Origin: SHXR01 sp046160305
GTDB lineage: Bacteria > Pseudomonadota > Gammaproteobacteria > Burkholderiales > SG8-39
Assembly (NCBI GenBank): GCA_046160305.1
Contig: JBJXGX010000199.1
Span: forward strand, 33,596 to 97,595
Direction of reading: 5' to 3'
DNA: 64,000 nucleotides
The notes under the pieces are model-generated. The model saw only the letters and a list, made by a program, of their open reading frames with translations, did no database searches and had not been told where the DNA came from. How positions within the stretch are numbered: the stretch's first letter is position 1; each line of letters opens with the position of its first letter. This document shows, piece by piece, positions 1-9,253 of the stretch. The position numbers and the translations under genes were made by a program.

Positions 1-94
1 TCACGAACGTCACGAACGCCCAGATCGCCAGCAGGATCGCCGTGATCCTGAGGTTCTTCTGCCAATACTCTCGATGTTTAGCGTCGAGCTGCAT
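1..94 (-). CDS. DUF4212 small subunit of a sodium:solute symporter (partial)
   Basis: Only the first 31 residues are inside the window; the gene runs off the left edge. They read as a hydrophilic start (QLDAKHREYWQKNLR) followed by a hydrophobic segment (ITAILLAIWAFVTFV), the typical opening of DUF4212 proteins. These are short two-helix membrane proteins encoded just before a large SSS-family sodium/solute symporter such as acetate or lactate permeases, and are thought to act with it. The ATG at 94 is preceded by a strong AGGAGGGG Shine-Dalgarno. The symporter itself would lie to the left and is not visible. Identification rests on this short N-terminus only. Confidence 0.75.
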   Translation of the reverse strand, partial: MQLDAKHREYWQKNLRITAILLAIWAFVTFV

Positions 95-373
95 TGCCCC
101 TCCTCTTGCTTACTGGGTTGATTTGCGGGACTGCCCGCTACGGTCCCCTGACGGGGTGATCGCTCCCGTTCGGTACTCTTGGAATTGTTACTTACGGGAA
201 TCATACAGGTTCTGTCCAGGCCCGACCTGCGCGCGGGCCGTTCGTTGGCCGCGGATTCCATATGTCGAAGACATTGATGCGCACAGCCATTGCGCCGCGA
301 CCCCGCGTGGCGTTCGAACGCCGGCGGGGGTAGATTCATGCTCCCGGGATCCGCGCTTCAGGAGTCCGCACCG

Positions 374-2296
374 ATGCCCTTGTCATCATCGCCCGCGGAC
401 GTACTTCGCGACACGTTCGGGTTCGATACATTCCGCCCCGGTCAGGAGGCAGTAATCGGGCATCTGCTGGCGGGGCATTCGGCGGCGGCGGTGTTTCCGA
501 CGGGCAGTGGTAAATCGCTCTGCTACCAGTTGCCGGCGCTGCTGTTGCCGGGACTGACGATCGTCGTCTCGCCGCTGATCGCGTTGATGAAGGATCAGAT
601 CGACAAGCTCAAGCGACTGGGCATCGCGGCTGAGCGGCTGGATTCGACGCTCACCGCCGACGAGTCCATGGCGGTGATGACCGCGCTTCGAGCCGAGCAA
701 TTGCGCCTACTGTATGTCGCACCCGAGCGGTTCAACAACGAACGCTTTCGCGAAGCGATCGAGCGCGTGCGCGTTGCGCTGTTCGCCGTCGATGAGGCGC
801 ATTGCATTTCGGAGTGGGGGCACAACTTTCGGCCGGACTATCTCAAGCTGACGCGGTTCGCTCGCCAGTGCCGCGCCGAACGCCTGTTCGCATTGACCGC
901 CACCGCGACGCCGGCCGTCTTGGAGGACATTTGCCGGCAGTTTCAGATTGCGCCGGCGCATGCGGTGCGGACGGGGTTCTATCGATCGAACCTTTCGCTG
1001 CGCATCACGCCGGTGTCGGTCGACGAGCAAGATGCCGCGTTGCTCGATCGGCTGACCCGGCATGAACGCGGGCCGACGATCGTCTATGTCACGCTGCAAC
1101 GAACCGCCGAACAAGTGGCCGATCGATTGACTCGGCGCGGCTTCGACGCAAGGGCCTATCACGCCGGAATGAAAGACGAGGATCGCGCCGCGGTGCAGGA
1201 CCGGTTCGCCGGTTCGAATATTGCGATCGTCGTAGCGACCATCGCATTCGGCATGGGGATCGACAAGTCCGACATTCGCTATGTGTACCACTACAACTTG
1301 CCGAAGAGCCTGGAGAACTACTCGCAAGAGATCGGCCGCGCCGGTCGCGACGGAGCGCCTGCCCGCTGCGAGGTGCTGGCCTGCACCGACGATATCAACA
1401 CCTTGGAGAACTTCGTGTTCGGCGACACGCCGTCGTTCGCCTCGGTGAGCAGTCTCGTCCACGAGATCTTCCAATTGGGTGAGGTCTTTGATCTATCGCT
1501 ATACGACTTGTCGTTCCGCCACGATATCAAGCAACTCGTCGTGCGCACGTTGCTGACGTATATGGAGCTCGACGGCTACCTGGACGAAGGAACGCCGTTC
1601 TATGCCGCGTATCAATTCAAGCCGCTCGTGCCGTCGAAGGAGATCCTCGCGCAGTTTGAAGGGGACCGGCACGACTTCCTCGATCGGCTGTTCCGCCAGG
1701 CGACGAAAGCCACGACCTGGTTCTCGCTCGACATCGCGCAGGCGGCGACCGCGCTCGGGCAGCCGCGCGAGCGCATTGTGCGAGCACTAGACTATTGCGC
1801 CGAGAAGCGCTGGCTCGAACTGAAAGTCGAAGGCGTCCGCAACGCCTATCGCCGTCTCGCAACTCCTGCCGACCTGACGGTCCTCGCCACAGCGTTGTAT
1901 GACAAGGCGCTGCTCCGCGAAAGCCGCGAGATCGCCCGCCTGAGCGAGGTTCTCGAGCTCGCCGTCTACAACGGCTGCCAAGTCTCGCATCTCGGCGCAC
2001 ATTTCGGTGAGCCACTCCCCGCTCCATGCGGCCACTGCTCGCATTGCCTCGACGGCCGAGCGGTTCCACTGCACCCTCGCCGCGCCCCGCCGATCGATGA
2101 CCGCCGTTGGCAAGATGCCGCCGCCTTCCGAGCCACGAGACCTGAGCTCTTCGCCGACTCGCGTGCCTTCGTCCGCTTCCTCTGCGGCCTGTCATCGCCA
2201 AAGCTCGGACGCGCCCGGCTTGGTTCGCACGCGCTCTTCGGCGTTTTTGGTAAGGTGCCGTTTTCCGAGGTGCTACGCCGCGCGGACGGCGATTGA
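374..2296 (+). CDS. recQ: RecQ-family ATP-dependent DNA helicase
   Basis: A 640-residue superfamily 2 DNA helicase that unwinds DNA 3' to 5' in recombination and repair. Visible motifs: the FRPGQEAVI motif 0, Walker A PTGSGKS (42-48), the DEAH box (140-143) followed by the RecQ aromatic-rich loop, and motif VI QEIGRAGRDG (318-327). Four cysteines at about 535, 552, 555 and 558 form the RQC zinc site. No clear HRDC domain follows; the last 75 residues are a poorly conserved tail. The ATG at 374 is chosen because CAGGAG lies 9 bases upstream; an in-frame ATG at 338 would add 12 residues. The family is certain. Equivalence to E. coli RecQ is less so because of the divergent C-terminus. Confidence 0.92.
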   Translation: MPLSSSPADVLRDTFGFDTFRPGQEAVIGHLLAGHSAAAVFPTGSGKSLCYQLPALLLPGLTIVVSPLIALMKDQIDKLKRLGIAAERLDSTLTADESMAVMTALRAEQLRLLYVAPERFNNERFREAIERVRVALFAVDEAHCISEWGHNFRPDYLKLTRFARQCRAERLFALTATATPAVLEDICRQFQIAPAHAVRTGFYRSNLSLRITPVSVDEQDAALLDRLTRHERGPTIVYVTLQRTAEQVADRLTRRGFDARAYHAGMKDEDRAAVQDRFAGSNIAIVVATIAFGMGIDKSDIRYVYHYNLPKSLENYSQEIGRAGRDGAPARCEVLACTDDINTLENFVFGDTPSFASVSSLVHEIFQLGEVFDLSLYDLSFRHDIKQLVVRTLLTYMELDGYLDEGTPFYAAYQFKPLVPSKEILAQFEGDRHDFLDRLFRQATKATTWFSLDIAQAATALGQPRERIVRALDYCAEKRWLELKVEGVRNAYRRLATPADLTVLATALYDKALLRESREIARLSEVLELAVYNGCQVSHLGAHFGEPLPAPCGHCSHCLDGRAVPLHPRRAPPIDDRRWQDAAAFRATRPELFADSRAFVRFLCGLSSPKLGRARLGSHALFGVFGKVPFSEVLRRADGD

Positions 2297-2339
2297 CGAG
2301 ATCACGTTCGTTGACATGAACGCCCGCAGAGGAATACCA

Positions 2340-4799
2340 ATGATTACAACGGCCAGCATGGCGACGGCGTTGCTTCAGGTTCTGGATGGGTTAGGGGATT
2401 CGTCCGCGTTTTGTGCGGCCGGGAATGCGGCGGCGGTGTTGCCGGGGTTGCATGTGGACGGTGTCGGTGATGTCGGCGTGCCGGTGTCGGCAACGGATGC
2501 GAAGCGGCTCATCAAGCAGGCGGCGCAGGCGCCATATGGACGCGGGGAGAAGACGATCATCGATCCCACGGTACGGCGGGTTTGGCAGCTTGAACCGGCG
2601 CAGTTTGAATTGCGAAATACCGAGTGGACAACTACGTGTCTCGCGCCGATCGTGGACGCGGTGCGGCAGGAGTTTGGGATCGCACAGAAAGTGGAGGCTC
2701 AGCTCTACAAATTGCTCGTGTATGAAGAGGGCAGCTTCTTCGCGCCACATCGAGACTCGGAGAAAGCCGAGCGGATGTTTGCGACGCTTGTCGTTTGCTT
2801 GCCGTCGAAGCACCAGGGGGGAACGCTGGTCGTGTCGCATGATGGCCGAACCCGGCGGATCGATTTCGACAGCGCGGCTGCGCAGTTCCAAATTCAGTAC
2901 GCCGCGTTCTATGCCGACTGCCAACATGAGATCACGCCGGTCGCGAGCGGGTATCGGGTTTGTCTCGTCTACAACCTGTCCATTGCCAAATCAAAGCGGC
3001 AGCCGTCAGCGCCGGTTAACAGCGGGGCGATTGATTCGGCTGCGCAATTACTGACGAAGATCTTCGCGGACAAATCGCGCGAAAAAATCGCCATTCCGTT
3101 GAAGCATCAATACACCGAAGCGGGACTGGGCGCCGAGGACAACGATGCGCATCCCGACACCGGTATGCAGCGTGCGCTACGGCTGAAGGGGGGCGATCAG
3201 GCGCGCATGGATACGTTGGCGCGTGCAGCCGAGAAGGCCGGATGCCAGGCCTTTCTGGCGCTGCTGACGCACTGGCAATCGGGTTCGGTCGATTACAGCT
3301 CGATCGATGACGCGCCATATAGGTCGCGGGGTTGGCGATACCGCGATGACGATGATGACGATGACGGGACGTCAGGCGAGAATGCCGGCGCGGAGTTCGA
3401 AGATGTCATCGATGAGTCGATGTCGTTGAGCCACTGGTTCGACGCGACCGGACGCGTGCAGCCGTTTTCCAAGTTGGCGCTTACGGAAGCCGAGATCGTG
3501 AGCGATGTCGCGCCGGAGGATCGGCCGTATCGGCAGGAAATCAGCGAGGCCACCGGCAATGAGGGCGTCTCGATGGAGCGTTGGTATCGGCAAGCGGCGA
3601 TCGTGATCTGGCCGCAGGACCGGTACTTTCGCATCCTCGCCGGCGCAGGGCCGCTCAATGCCGTCCCGGCCTTGGATGAATGGGTCCATCGCACCGCGCA
3701 GCCGGCTCGCGACGCGCAGTGCTGCGCGTTCGCCCGGGAGATCATCTCGCGATGGCAGCAGCAGGCCGGATCGGCCGTTGACACTTGGGATGCTCGGTCG
3801 CGTATCGGCAAACGCAATGATGAAGCACTGACCACCCGCATGTTGCGGGTGCTACAGACGATCGACGACGAGAAGTCGAGCGTGGCGTTTGTGCGAGACA
3901 TTCTACCGGCGCAATGTGATGGCTCCGAAGGGTTGGCGCTGACGCGACTGGTCGATCAACACGGCTGGCGGAAATGCACTGAACCGCTGCGACAGCTTTT
4001 CGCCAAACAAGTGCCAAGCAACTACGGGCGTGCGTTGATGATCCCAGTCGCTTTGTTCGAGGCGTTGTGCTGCGGCGCTCCGAAAATGACCCAAGAGCGG
4101 CTGTCGGTGTGCCGATTGATCGTCGACGAACTGGAGGCAGTGATCGAGCGCTGGGATCGACGGAAATGGGATGCGTGGCAAAGCGAACCCGACCATCGCA
4201 TCGGGATCGTTGCGCCGGTGTTTCGCGCACTGATAGCCATCGAAGCCACCGATGCGCTCGATCGCTTCGCCTCGCGGGCGACCGCCGATCCGACGCATTA
4301 CGACCTGCACGCGGTGTTGCTCCCCGCCGCGAAGACCTTGCTGAGCGATGGAGCATTCCCCGGCGGCGATGTGTCGTCGTGCGGCCGAACCGGCTGCGAG
4401 CGTCTGCGCCAACATTGCTTGGCCGAGCTACGCGCACGCACCGCTCAGAAACCGCAACCCCCAACCGATTGGCGGCGCGACGCGAAGCTCGACTGCAAAT
4501 GTGCCGACTGCCGCGAGCTGGCCGCGTTTCTCGACAGCAAGCACGAATCGGTTCACCGATTTCCGCGGCGCAAAGACTTGCGACAGCATCTGCACCAGCA
4601 GATCGACAAGCACCGCCGCGACGTGACGCACGTTACCGAGCACCGCGGCTCGCCGCACACCTTGGTCTGCACCAAGACTCAAGCCGGCTATGCGCGCCGC
4701 ATGAAGCAGTTTGCAACCGACCTGCGATGGCTCGGCGAATTGGAGCGGCTGCCCATAGCACCGCCCGTTCGGAACAGGGCCACGAAGGCGCGCCACTGA
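2340..4799 (+). CDS. Large protein with N-terminal 2OG-Fe(II) oxygenase domain
   Basis: An 819-residue protein whose first 220 residues form a prolyl-4-hydroxylase-like 2-oxoglutarate/Fe(II) oxygenase domain. The metal ligands are visible as H137-R-D139 and H196, and R206 in SGYRVCLVYNLS is the probable 2-oxoglutarate-binding arginine. About 600 residues follow with no domain I can name, including an acidic run near 340 and a C-terminal cysteine cluster (CKCADC near 720) resembling a small metal site. Such large oxygenases occur in bacteria and fungi; their substrates are unknown to me. ATG 2340 has AGAGGA upstream and is preferred to ATG 2316. It follows recQ by 43 bp and may be co-transcribed. 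Confidence 0.75.
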   Translation: MITTASMATALLQVLDGLGDSSAFCAAGNAAAVLPGLHVDGVGDVGVPVSATDAKRLIKQAAQAPYGRGEKTIIDPTVRRVWQLEPAQFELRNTEWTTTCLAPIVDAVRQEFGIAQKVEAQLYKLLVYEEGSFFAPHRDSEKAERMFATLVVCLPSKHQGGTLVVSHDGRTRRIDFDSAAAQFQIQYAAFYADCQHEITPVASGYRVCLVYNLSIAKSKRQPSAPVNSGAIDSAAQLLTKIFADKSREKIAIPLKHQYTEAGLGAEDNDAHPDTGMQRALRLKGGDQARMDTLARAAEKAGCQAFLALLTHWQSGSVDYSSIDDAPYRSRGWRYRDDDDDDDGTSGENAGAEFEDVIDESMSLSHWFDATGRVQPFSKLALTEAEIVSDVAPEDRPYRQEISEATGNEGVSMERWYRQAAIVIWPQDRYFRILAGAGPLNAVPALDEWVHRTAQPARDAQCCAFAREIISRWQQQAGSAVDTWDARSRIGKRNDEALTTRMLRVLQTIDDEKSSVAFVRDILPAQCDGSEGLALTRLVDQHGWRKCTEPLRQLFAKQVPSNYGRALMIPVALFEALCCGAPKMTQERLSVCRLIVDELEAVIERWDRRKWDAWQSEPDHRIGIVAPVFRALIAIEATDALDRFASRATADPTHYDLHAVLLPAAKTLLSDGAFPGGDVSSCGRTGCERLRQHCLAELRARTAQKPQPPTDWRRDAKLDCKCADCRELAAFLDSKHESVHRFPRRKDLRQHLHQQIDKHRRDVTHVTEHRGSPHTLVCTKTQAGYARRMKQFATDLRWLGELERLPIAPPVRNRATKARH

Positions 4800-4981
4800 A
4801 GCCGGTCGAAGGCGACGGCGCGATCAAGCGTCGCGCGGCAGGTCAAGACTCGCGAGGCCTGGCCGGCATCGAATTCAACGCCATCACCATGTGCCGCGAG
4901 GGCGTAGCCGCCTACAACCAAGTATTCAACCCGCGCGGAGTTGAGTAACGCGGCAAACTCTTTGAAGTCTCTGTTTAACAT
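4800..4981 (-). pseudogene. Truncated nucleotidyltransferase-fold protein
   Basis: The first 33 residues (LNRDFKEFAALLN, then EYLVVGGYALAAHG) match the start of small nucleotidyltransferase-like proteins, where VVGGYA-x-HG is the glycine-rich helix turn of the fold. The next expected piece, a catalytic DxD around residue 40-45, is missing. The frame instead reads unrelated sequence and runs antisense into the end of the oxygenase gene. I therefore read it as a truncated remnant whose 3' part was lost. The exact end of the remnant is arbitrary. It overlaps the upstream small gene by 56 bp, an arrangement common for this pair. Confidence 0.45.
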
Positions 4982-5093
4982 CCGGGCACATCGCGAAATA
5001 TTGCTGGCGTAGGATCTCGATCGCATCAAGCCGCTCCCGCGGTGTCCGTGCGAGCCAGTAAGCACGCTCGTGTTGCAGCCCTTTCAGTTTCAT
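4926..5093 (-). CDS. Small conserved protein paired with nucleotidyltransferase
   Basis: A 55-residue protein opening KLKGLQHERAYWLARTPRER, containing a helix with EILRQQYF and ending in a short basic stretch. I recognise this kind of small protein as the usual upstream partner of VVGGYA-type nucleotidyltransferase genes. Such pairs often behave like toxin-antitoxin modules, but a role here is inference. The partner downstream is truncated, so this gene may be a leftover. No strong Shine-Dalgarno precedes ATG 5093. The 156 bp between it and the hydrolase gene on the other strand hold no recognised feature. Confidence 0.5.
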   Translation of the reverse strand: MKLKGLQHERAYWLARTPRERLDAIEILRQQYFAMCPDVKQRLQRVCRVTQLRAG

Positions 5094-5249
5094 GGAATCG
5101 CGCGTTCCAGTAGCGCTTGCGTGCCCGCCGGTGTACGCTGCCCTGCTCCGGGGTAAGGCACGCGCCAGAGGCGCAAAGGCCTTTCCGCATTCCGGACGGC
5201 GGCTCAAGCCACTCCCAAGCGCCTAACCCACATAGCGAGGAGACGCTTC

Positions 5250-6416
5250 ATGTCCCTGAAAGAGCGAATCGATACCCTTTTGCGCAAGGCCGCCGATAGC
5301 GGAGACGTTCCCGGCGTCGTGGCGATGGCCACCAATCGCGACGGCCCGATCTACGAAGGTGCGTTCGGCAAAAGGGTGCTCGGACAATCACCATCGATGA
5401 CCCCTGACACCGTCGTTTGGATCGCCTCGATGACCAAGGCGGTCACCGGTACCGCCGCGATGCAGCTGGTCGAGCAAGGCAAACTCGACCTCGATGCGCC
5501 GGCCGGCAAAGTGATCCCGTACCTGGGTGAAGTGCAAGTACTCGATGGCTTCGATGCTTCCGGGAGGGTGAAGACGCGCGCGCCGAAACGTCCGCTCACG
5601 CTCCGCCATCTGCTCACGCACACGGCCGGTTTCAGCTATGAAATCTGGAATCCGGACATCATCCGGTACCAACAGGTGAAGAGCATCCCGATGATCACCG
5701 GCTGCGAGAACGCCGCCCTCAAGACACCGCTTACATTCGATCCGGGCGACCGCTGGGACTACGGCATCAACATCGACTATGTGGGCAAGATGGTCGAAGC
5801 GGTCAGCGGCAAGAAGCTGAGTGCCACCATGCAGGAAAATCTGTTCGGCCCGCTTGGCATGTCGAGCACCGCATTCAAGATCACACCTGACATGCGTGCA
5901 AGGCTCGCCAAGATCCATCAGCGCGGGGACGACGACAAGTTCACCGCCCTCGATCTGGAGATCACGCAGGAACCCGAATTTGAAATGGGCGGCGGCGGCC
6001 TGTACTCGACGGTCGGCGACTACGGCAAATTCGTGCGCATGATCCTCAACAACGGCAAAGGAAACGGCAACCAGGTACTCAGGCCCGAAACGGTCGAGAT
6101 GATGTCGCGCAACAACATGGGCGCAAACAAGGTGGTGATGCTGAAGACCGCAATGCCCACGCTCTCGAATGACGCGGAGTTCTTTCCGGGCATCCCGAAA
6201 AGCTGGGGCCTGTCCTTCCAGATCAACGATGCGAAGGCGCCCACCGGCCGGCCGGCCGGCGGACTGATGTGGGCGGGCCTGGCGAATTCATACTATTGGA
6301 TCGACCACACCACGGGCATCGGCGGTGTGTACGCGACGCAGATACTGCCATTCGCCGACAAGCTGTCACTGCCGCTCTACTACGCGTTCGAGACGGCGGT
6401 GTATCAGTCGTTGTAG
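5250..6416 (+). CDS. Class C beta-lactamase-family serine hydrolase (EstB-like)
   Basis: A 388-residue serine hydrolase of the beta-lactamase/penicillin-binding-protein fold. The nucleophile motif is S60-M-T-K63 within WIASMTKAVTG, and Y171 (WDYGIN) fits the second catalytic motif. The GGGGLYST stretch near 250 is typical of the family. There is no signal peptide, so it is probably cytoplasmic and more likely an esterase or transacylase of the EstB/LovD type than a resistance enzyme. ATG 5250 has a GAGGAG ribosome site. It stands 123 bp ahead of the molybdenum hydroxylase genes on the same strand; a functional link is not evident. Confidence 0.85.
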   Translation: MSLKERIDTLLRKAADSGDVPGVVAMATNRDGPIYEGAFGKRVLGQSPSMTPDTVVWIASMTKAVTGTAAMQLVEQGKLDLDAPAGKVIPYLGEVQVLDGFDASGRVKTRAPKRPLTLRHLLTHTAGFSYEIWNPDIIRYQQVKSIPMITGCENAALKTPLTFDPGDRWDYGINIDYVGKMVEAVSGKKLSATMQENLFGPLGMSSTAFKITPDMRARLAKIHQRGDDDKFTALDLEITQEPEFEMGGGGLYSTVGDYGKFVRMILNNGKGNGNQVLRPETVEMMSRNNMGANKVVMLKTAMPTLSNDAEFFPGIPKSWGLSFQINDAKAPTGRPAGGLMWAGLANSYYWIDHTTGIGGVYATQILPFADKLSLPLYYAFETAVYQSL

Positions 6417-6539
6417 GGCTCTCAACCCTCGGACATTGACCGCTTTTCCTCCCTCGCTTCCGTGTCAAGTTTTTGAGTTAGTCTTTAATACTTACAAGCT
6501 CGCGCGTCAGCGCGATTCGCCATCCAGGAGAAGAAATCG

Positions 6540-7028
6540 ATGATCAAGCTCACCGTGAATGGTCGGCCCCGGCAGGCGGATGTCGAGCCGGAAATGCCCC
6601 TGCTTTGGGTGCTTCGCGATGTACTTGACGTGAAGGGTCCGAAGTACGGTTGCGGTATCGCGATGTGTGGTGCCTGCACGGTTCATCTCAACGGCGAACC
6701 GGTGCGCTCATGCTCGGTCCCGGCCTCCGCTGCAAACGGCAAGCAGGTGCTGACCATCGAGGGTCTTGGCCAGAATGGCCTGCATCCCGTGCAGAAAGCC
6801 TGGATCGACCATCAGGTTCCGCAGTGCGGCTATTGCCAAGGCGGCCAGATTCTCACCGCGGTGGCGCTGCTCAAGAAAAATCCGAAACCGACCGATGCCG
6901 ATATCGATGCGTCGATGAACAATATCTGCCGATGCGGCAGCTACGCGCGGATCCGCACCGCCATCCATGCTGCCGCAAAAGCGCCGGCGCCCGCCAAACC
7001 CGCCGCCAAAGCGGCATCCAAAGCTTAA
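6540..7028 (+). CDS. 2Fe-2S subunit of a molybdenum hydroxylase (IorA/CoxS type)
   Basis: A 162-residue electron-transfer subunit of xanthine-dehydrogenase-family enzymes. The N-terminal plant-ferredoxin cluster cysteines are C38, C43, C46 and C58; the C-terminal four-helix cluster uses C96, C99, C130 and C132 (CGYCQGGQ and CRCGSY). The Ala/Pro/Lys-rich tail is a typical linker. It would pass electrons from the molybdenum centre of the next gene, 18 bp downstream, to an acceptor. No FAD subunit is encoded, as in isoquinoline 1-oxidoreductase and related two-subunit enzymes that use other acceptors. It is reliably assigned to the family, not to a substrate. Confidence 0.9.
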   Translation: MIKLTVNGRPRQADVEPEMPLLWVLRDVLDVKGPKYGCGIAMCGACTVHLNGEPVRSCSVPASAANGKQVLTIEGLGQNGLHPVQKAWIDHQVPQCGYCQGGQILTAVALLKKNPKPTDADIDASMNNICRCGSYARIRTAIHAAAKAPAPAKPAAKAASKA

Positions 7029-7046
7029 GGGCGCGAGGACACCTCC

Positions 7047-9206
7047 ATGAACAAGACACTCAATACCTCCCGCCGCAATTTTCTGAAAAGCTCGGCGGCC
7101 ATCACCGGCGGCCTCGCGCTTGGCTTCAACATTGATGCGCTCGCGCAGGGCAAAGCCACGCAGCCGGTCATCGTCCCCGAAGCCAATGCATGGGTCGTGG
7201 TGCGCCCCGACGATACGATCATCATTCGTTATGCGCGCGCCGAGATGGGCCAGGGCAGCATGACGTCCGCACCGATGCTCGTCGCCGAAGAGCTCGAGGC
7301 GAATTGGAACAAAGTCAAAGTCGAATACGCGCGTGCGAGCGAGCAGGTCAAGAGGAAGCGCGCGTGGGGCGACATGGCGGCGGTCGGCAGCCGTACCATC
7401 CGCAATTCGCAGGAATATCTGCGCAAGGCCGGTGCCGGTGCACGCGAAATGCTGGTGAGCGCCGCTGCCCAGCGCTGGGCGGTTCCGGTCAGCGAATGCG
7501 TTGCCGCCAACAGCGTCATCACGCACACCAAGAGCGGGCGCAAGCTCACCTATGGTCAGGTCGCGCTCGCCGCGGCGAAGATCGAGCCGCCGAAGGATCC
7601 GAAGATCAAGGATCCGAAAGATTTCAAACTGGTCGGCAAACCGATCCCGCGTATCGATATTCCCGATATCGTCACCGGCAAGATCCGTTACGGCATCGAT
7701 GCGCAGGTGCCGGGCATGTTGTACGCCTCGGTCGCCGCCTGTCCGGTTTTCGGCGGCAAGGTGAAATCGGTGGATGCAAGCAAGATCACCGGCCGGCGCG
7801 GCATCGTGAAAGTGTTGCCGATGGGCGATTTCGTCGCGGTGGTCGCCGACAACTGGTGGCGTGCGAACCAGGCGCTGAAGGAACTGCCGATCGAGTGGGA
7901 CATGGGCGACAACGGCGCGGTCACCAGCGCGAGCATCATGGACTTCTTCAAGGCGGGACTCACGCAGACCGACATCGCCGTGGCCAAGAAAGGCGGTGAC
8001 ACCGACAAAGGGTTCGCCGACGCCGCGAAAGTGCTCGAAGCCGAGTACTTCACGCCGTTCCTGTCGCACACCACGATGGAGCCGATGCACTGCACGGCGC
8101 TGGTGAAAGATGGTCGCGTGGAGGTGTGGACGTCCTCGCAGAACTATGAAGCGACGCTCGCCACCGCCGCGAACACCGCGGGTGTGCCGCTCGAGAATGT
8201 CGAAGCGCATCCGATGCAGTTGGGTGGCGGGCTTGGCCGGCGCGGCGCGCAGGACTACACGCGTCAAGGCGTGATGATCGCGAAAGCGATGGAAGGCACG
8301 GCGGTGAAGATGGTCTGGTCGCGCGAGGAAGACACGCAACACGACTTCTATCGCCCGGCAAGCCTGGTGAAGATGAAGGGCGGCGTCGATGCACAAGGCA
8401 ATGTCACCGCACTTTATTCACGCATATCGAGTCCGTCGATCATTGCCACGCTGCTGAAGCTGCCGTTGAAAGGTGGCATCGATCCACAGGCGGTAACCGC
8501 CTACGCCGATCATCCGTACGCGATTCCGAATGTCAACATCGAGTATGCGCAGCGCAATCCGCATGTACCGGTGGGGTTCTGGCGCACGGTGGGGCATTCC
8601 CAGAATCCTTATGTACGGGAATGCTTCATTGATGAGCTGGCACAGGCGGCGGGCAAGGATCCGCTCGAATTCCGGCGTGCGATGCTGAAAGACTCGCCAC
8701 GCGATCTTGGCATTCTCAATGCGGTTGCGAAAGCGGCCAATTGGGATAAGCCGCTACCCGCCGGTGTATTCCGCGGGATCGCGGAGACCGAAGGGTACGG
8801 CAGCTACACCGCATCGGTGGCCGAGGTATCCGTCAACGACAAGAACGAGCTCAAGATCCATCGCATGGTGATCGGCATCGACTGCGGCATTCAGGTCAAT
8901 CCCGACAACATCATCGCGCAGGTCCAGGGCAGCGCCGTGCACGGGCTCACCGCGATCATCTGGGGCGAGATCACCATCAAGGATGGACGCGTCGAGCAAG
9001 GCAACTTCCATGACTACCGGATGATGATGTTGAAAGAAATGCCCAAGATCGAGGTCGTGCTCGCGCCATCGGGTGGGTTCTGGGGCGGGGTCGGCGAGCC
9101 GGCACAGGCGCCGATCGCGCCGGCGCTGGTGAACGCGATCGCGGCGGCAACAGGCAAGCGCATTCGCTCGCTCCCGCTGAAGAACCACGGCATCACGCTC
9201 GCCTAG
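7047..9206 (+). CDS. Molybdopterin-binding subunit of Mo hydroxylase (IorB type)
   Basis: A 719-residue large subunit of the xanthine dehydrogenase family, isoquinoline 1-oxidoreductase beta-like. It starts with a Tat signal (SRRNFLKSSAA ending ALAQ near 34), so the heterodimer is probably exported folded, carrying its 2Fe-2S partner. QLGGGLGRRG and the C-terminal GVGEPAQAPIAPAL, with the catalytic glutamate, mark the molybdenum active site. The substrate may be an aldehyde or N-heterocycle but cannot be read from sequence. It is followed after 47 bp by soxX, so electrons might enter a periplasmic cytochrome, which is inference. Confidence 0.88.
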   Translation: MNKTLNTSRRNFLKSSAAITGGLALGFNIDALAQGKATQPVIVPEANAWVVVRPDDTIIIRYARAEMGQGSMTSAPMLVAEELEANWNKVKVEYARASEQVKRKRAWGDMAAVGSRTIRNSQEYLRKAGAGAREMLVSAAAQRWAVPVSECVAANSVITHTKSGRKLTYGQVALAAAKIEPPKDPKIKDPKDFKLVGKPIPRIDIPDIVTGKIRYGIDAQVPGMLYASVAACPVFGGKVKSVDASKITGRRGIVKVLPMGDFVAVVADNWWRANQALKELPIEWDMGDNGAVTSASIMDFFKAGLTQTDIAVAKKGGDTDKGFADAAKVLEAEYFTPFLSHTTMEPMHCTALVKDGRVEVWTSSQNYEATLATAANTAGVPLENVEAHPMQLGGGLGRRGAQDYTRQGVMIAKAMEGTAVKMVWSREEDTQHDFYRPASLVKMKGGVDAQGNVTALYSRISSPSIIATLLKLPLKGGIDPQAVTAYADHPYAIPNVNIEYAQRNPHVPVGFWRTVGHSQNPYVRECFIDELAQAAGKDPLEFRRAMLKDSPRDLGILNAVAKAANWDKPLPAGVFRGIAETEGYGSYTASVAEVSVNDKNELKIHRMVIGIDCGIQVNPDNIIAQVQGSAVHGLTAIIWGEITIKDGRVEQGNFHDYRMMMLKEMPKIEVVLAPSGGFWGGVGEPAQAPIAPALVNAIAAATGKRIRSLPLKNHGITLA

Positions 9207-9253
9207 GAATCGGCGCGGCGGACCACGCCGATTTCTGATGGCAGACTTCAGCC

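Noticed and set aside
3340..3366. Run of aspartate codons in the oxygenase gene as a possible unstable repeat
   Set aside because: Mixed GAT and GAC codons and an ordinary acidic linker; no long pure repeat.
6708..8396. A 562-codon open frame on the minus strand opposite the molybdenum hydroxylase genes
   Set aside because: It is the antisense mirror of well-supported genes in high-GC DNA, rich in His, Arg and Asp, with no domain.
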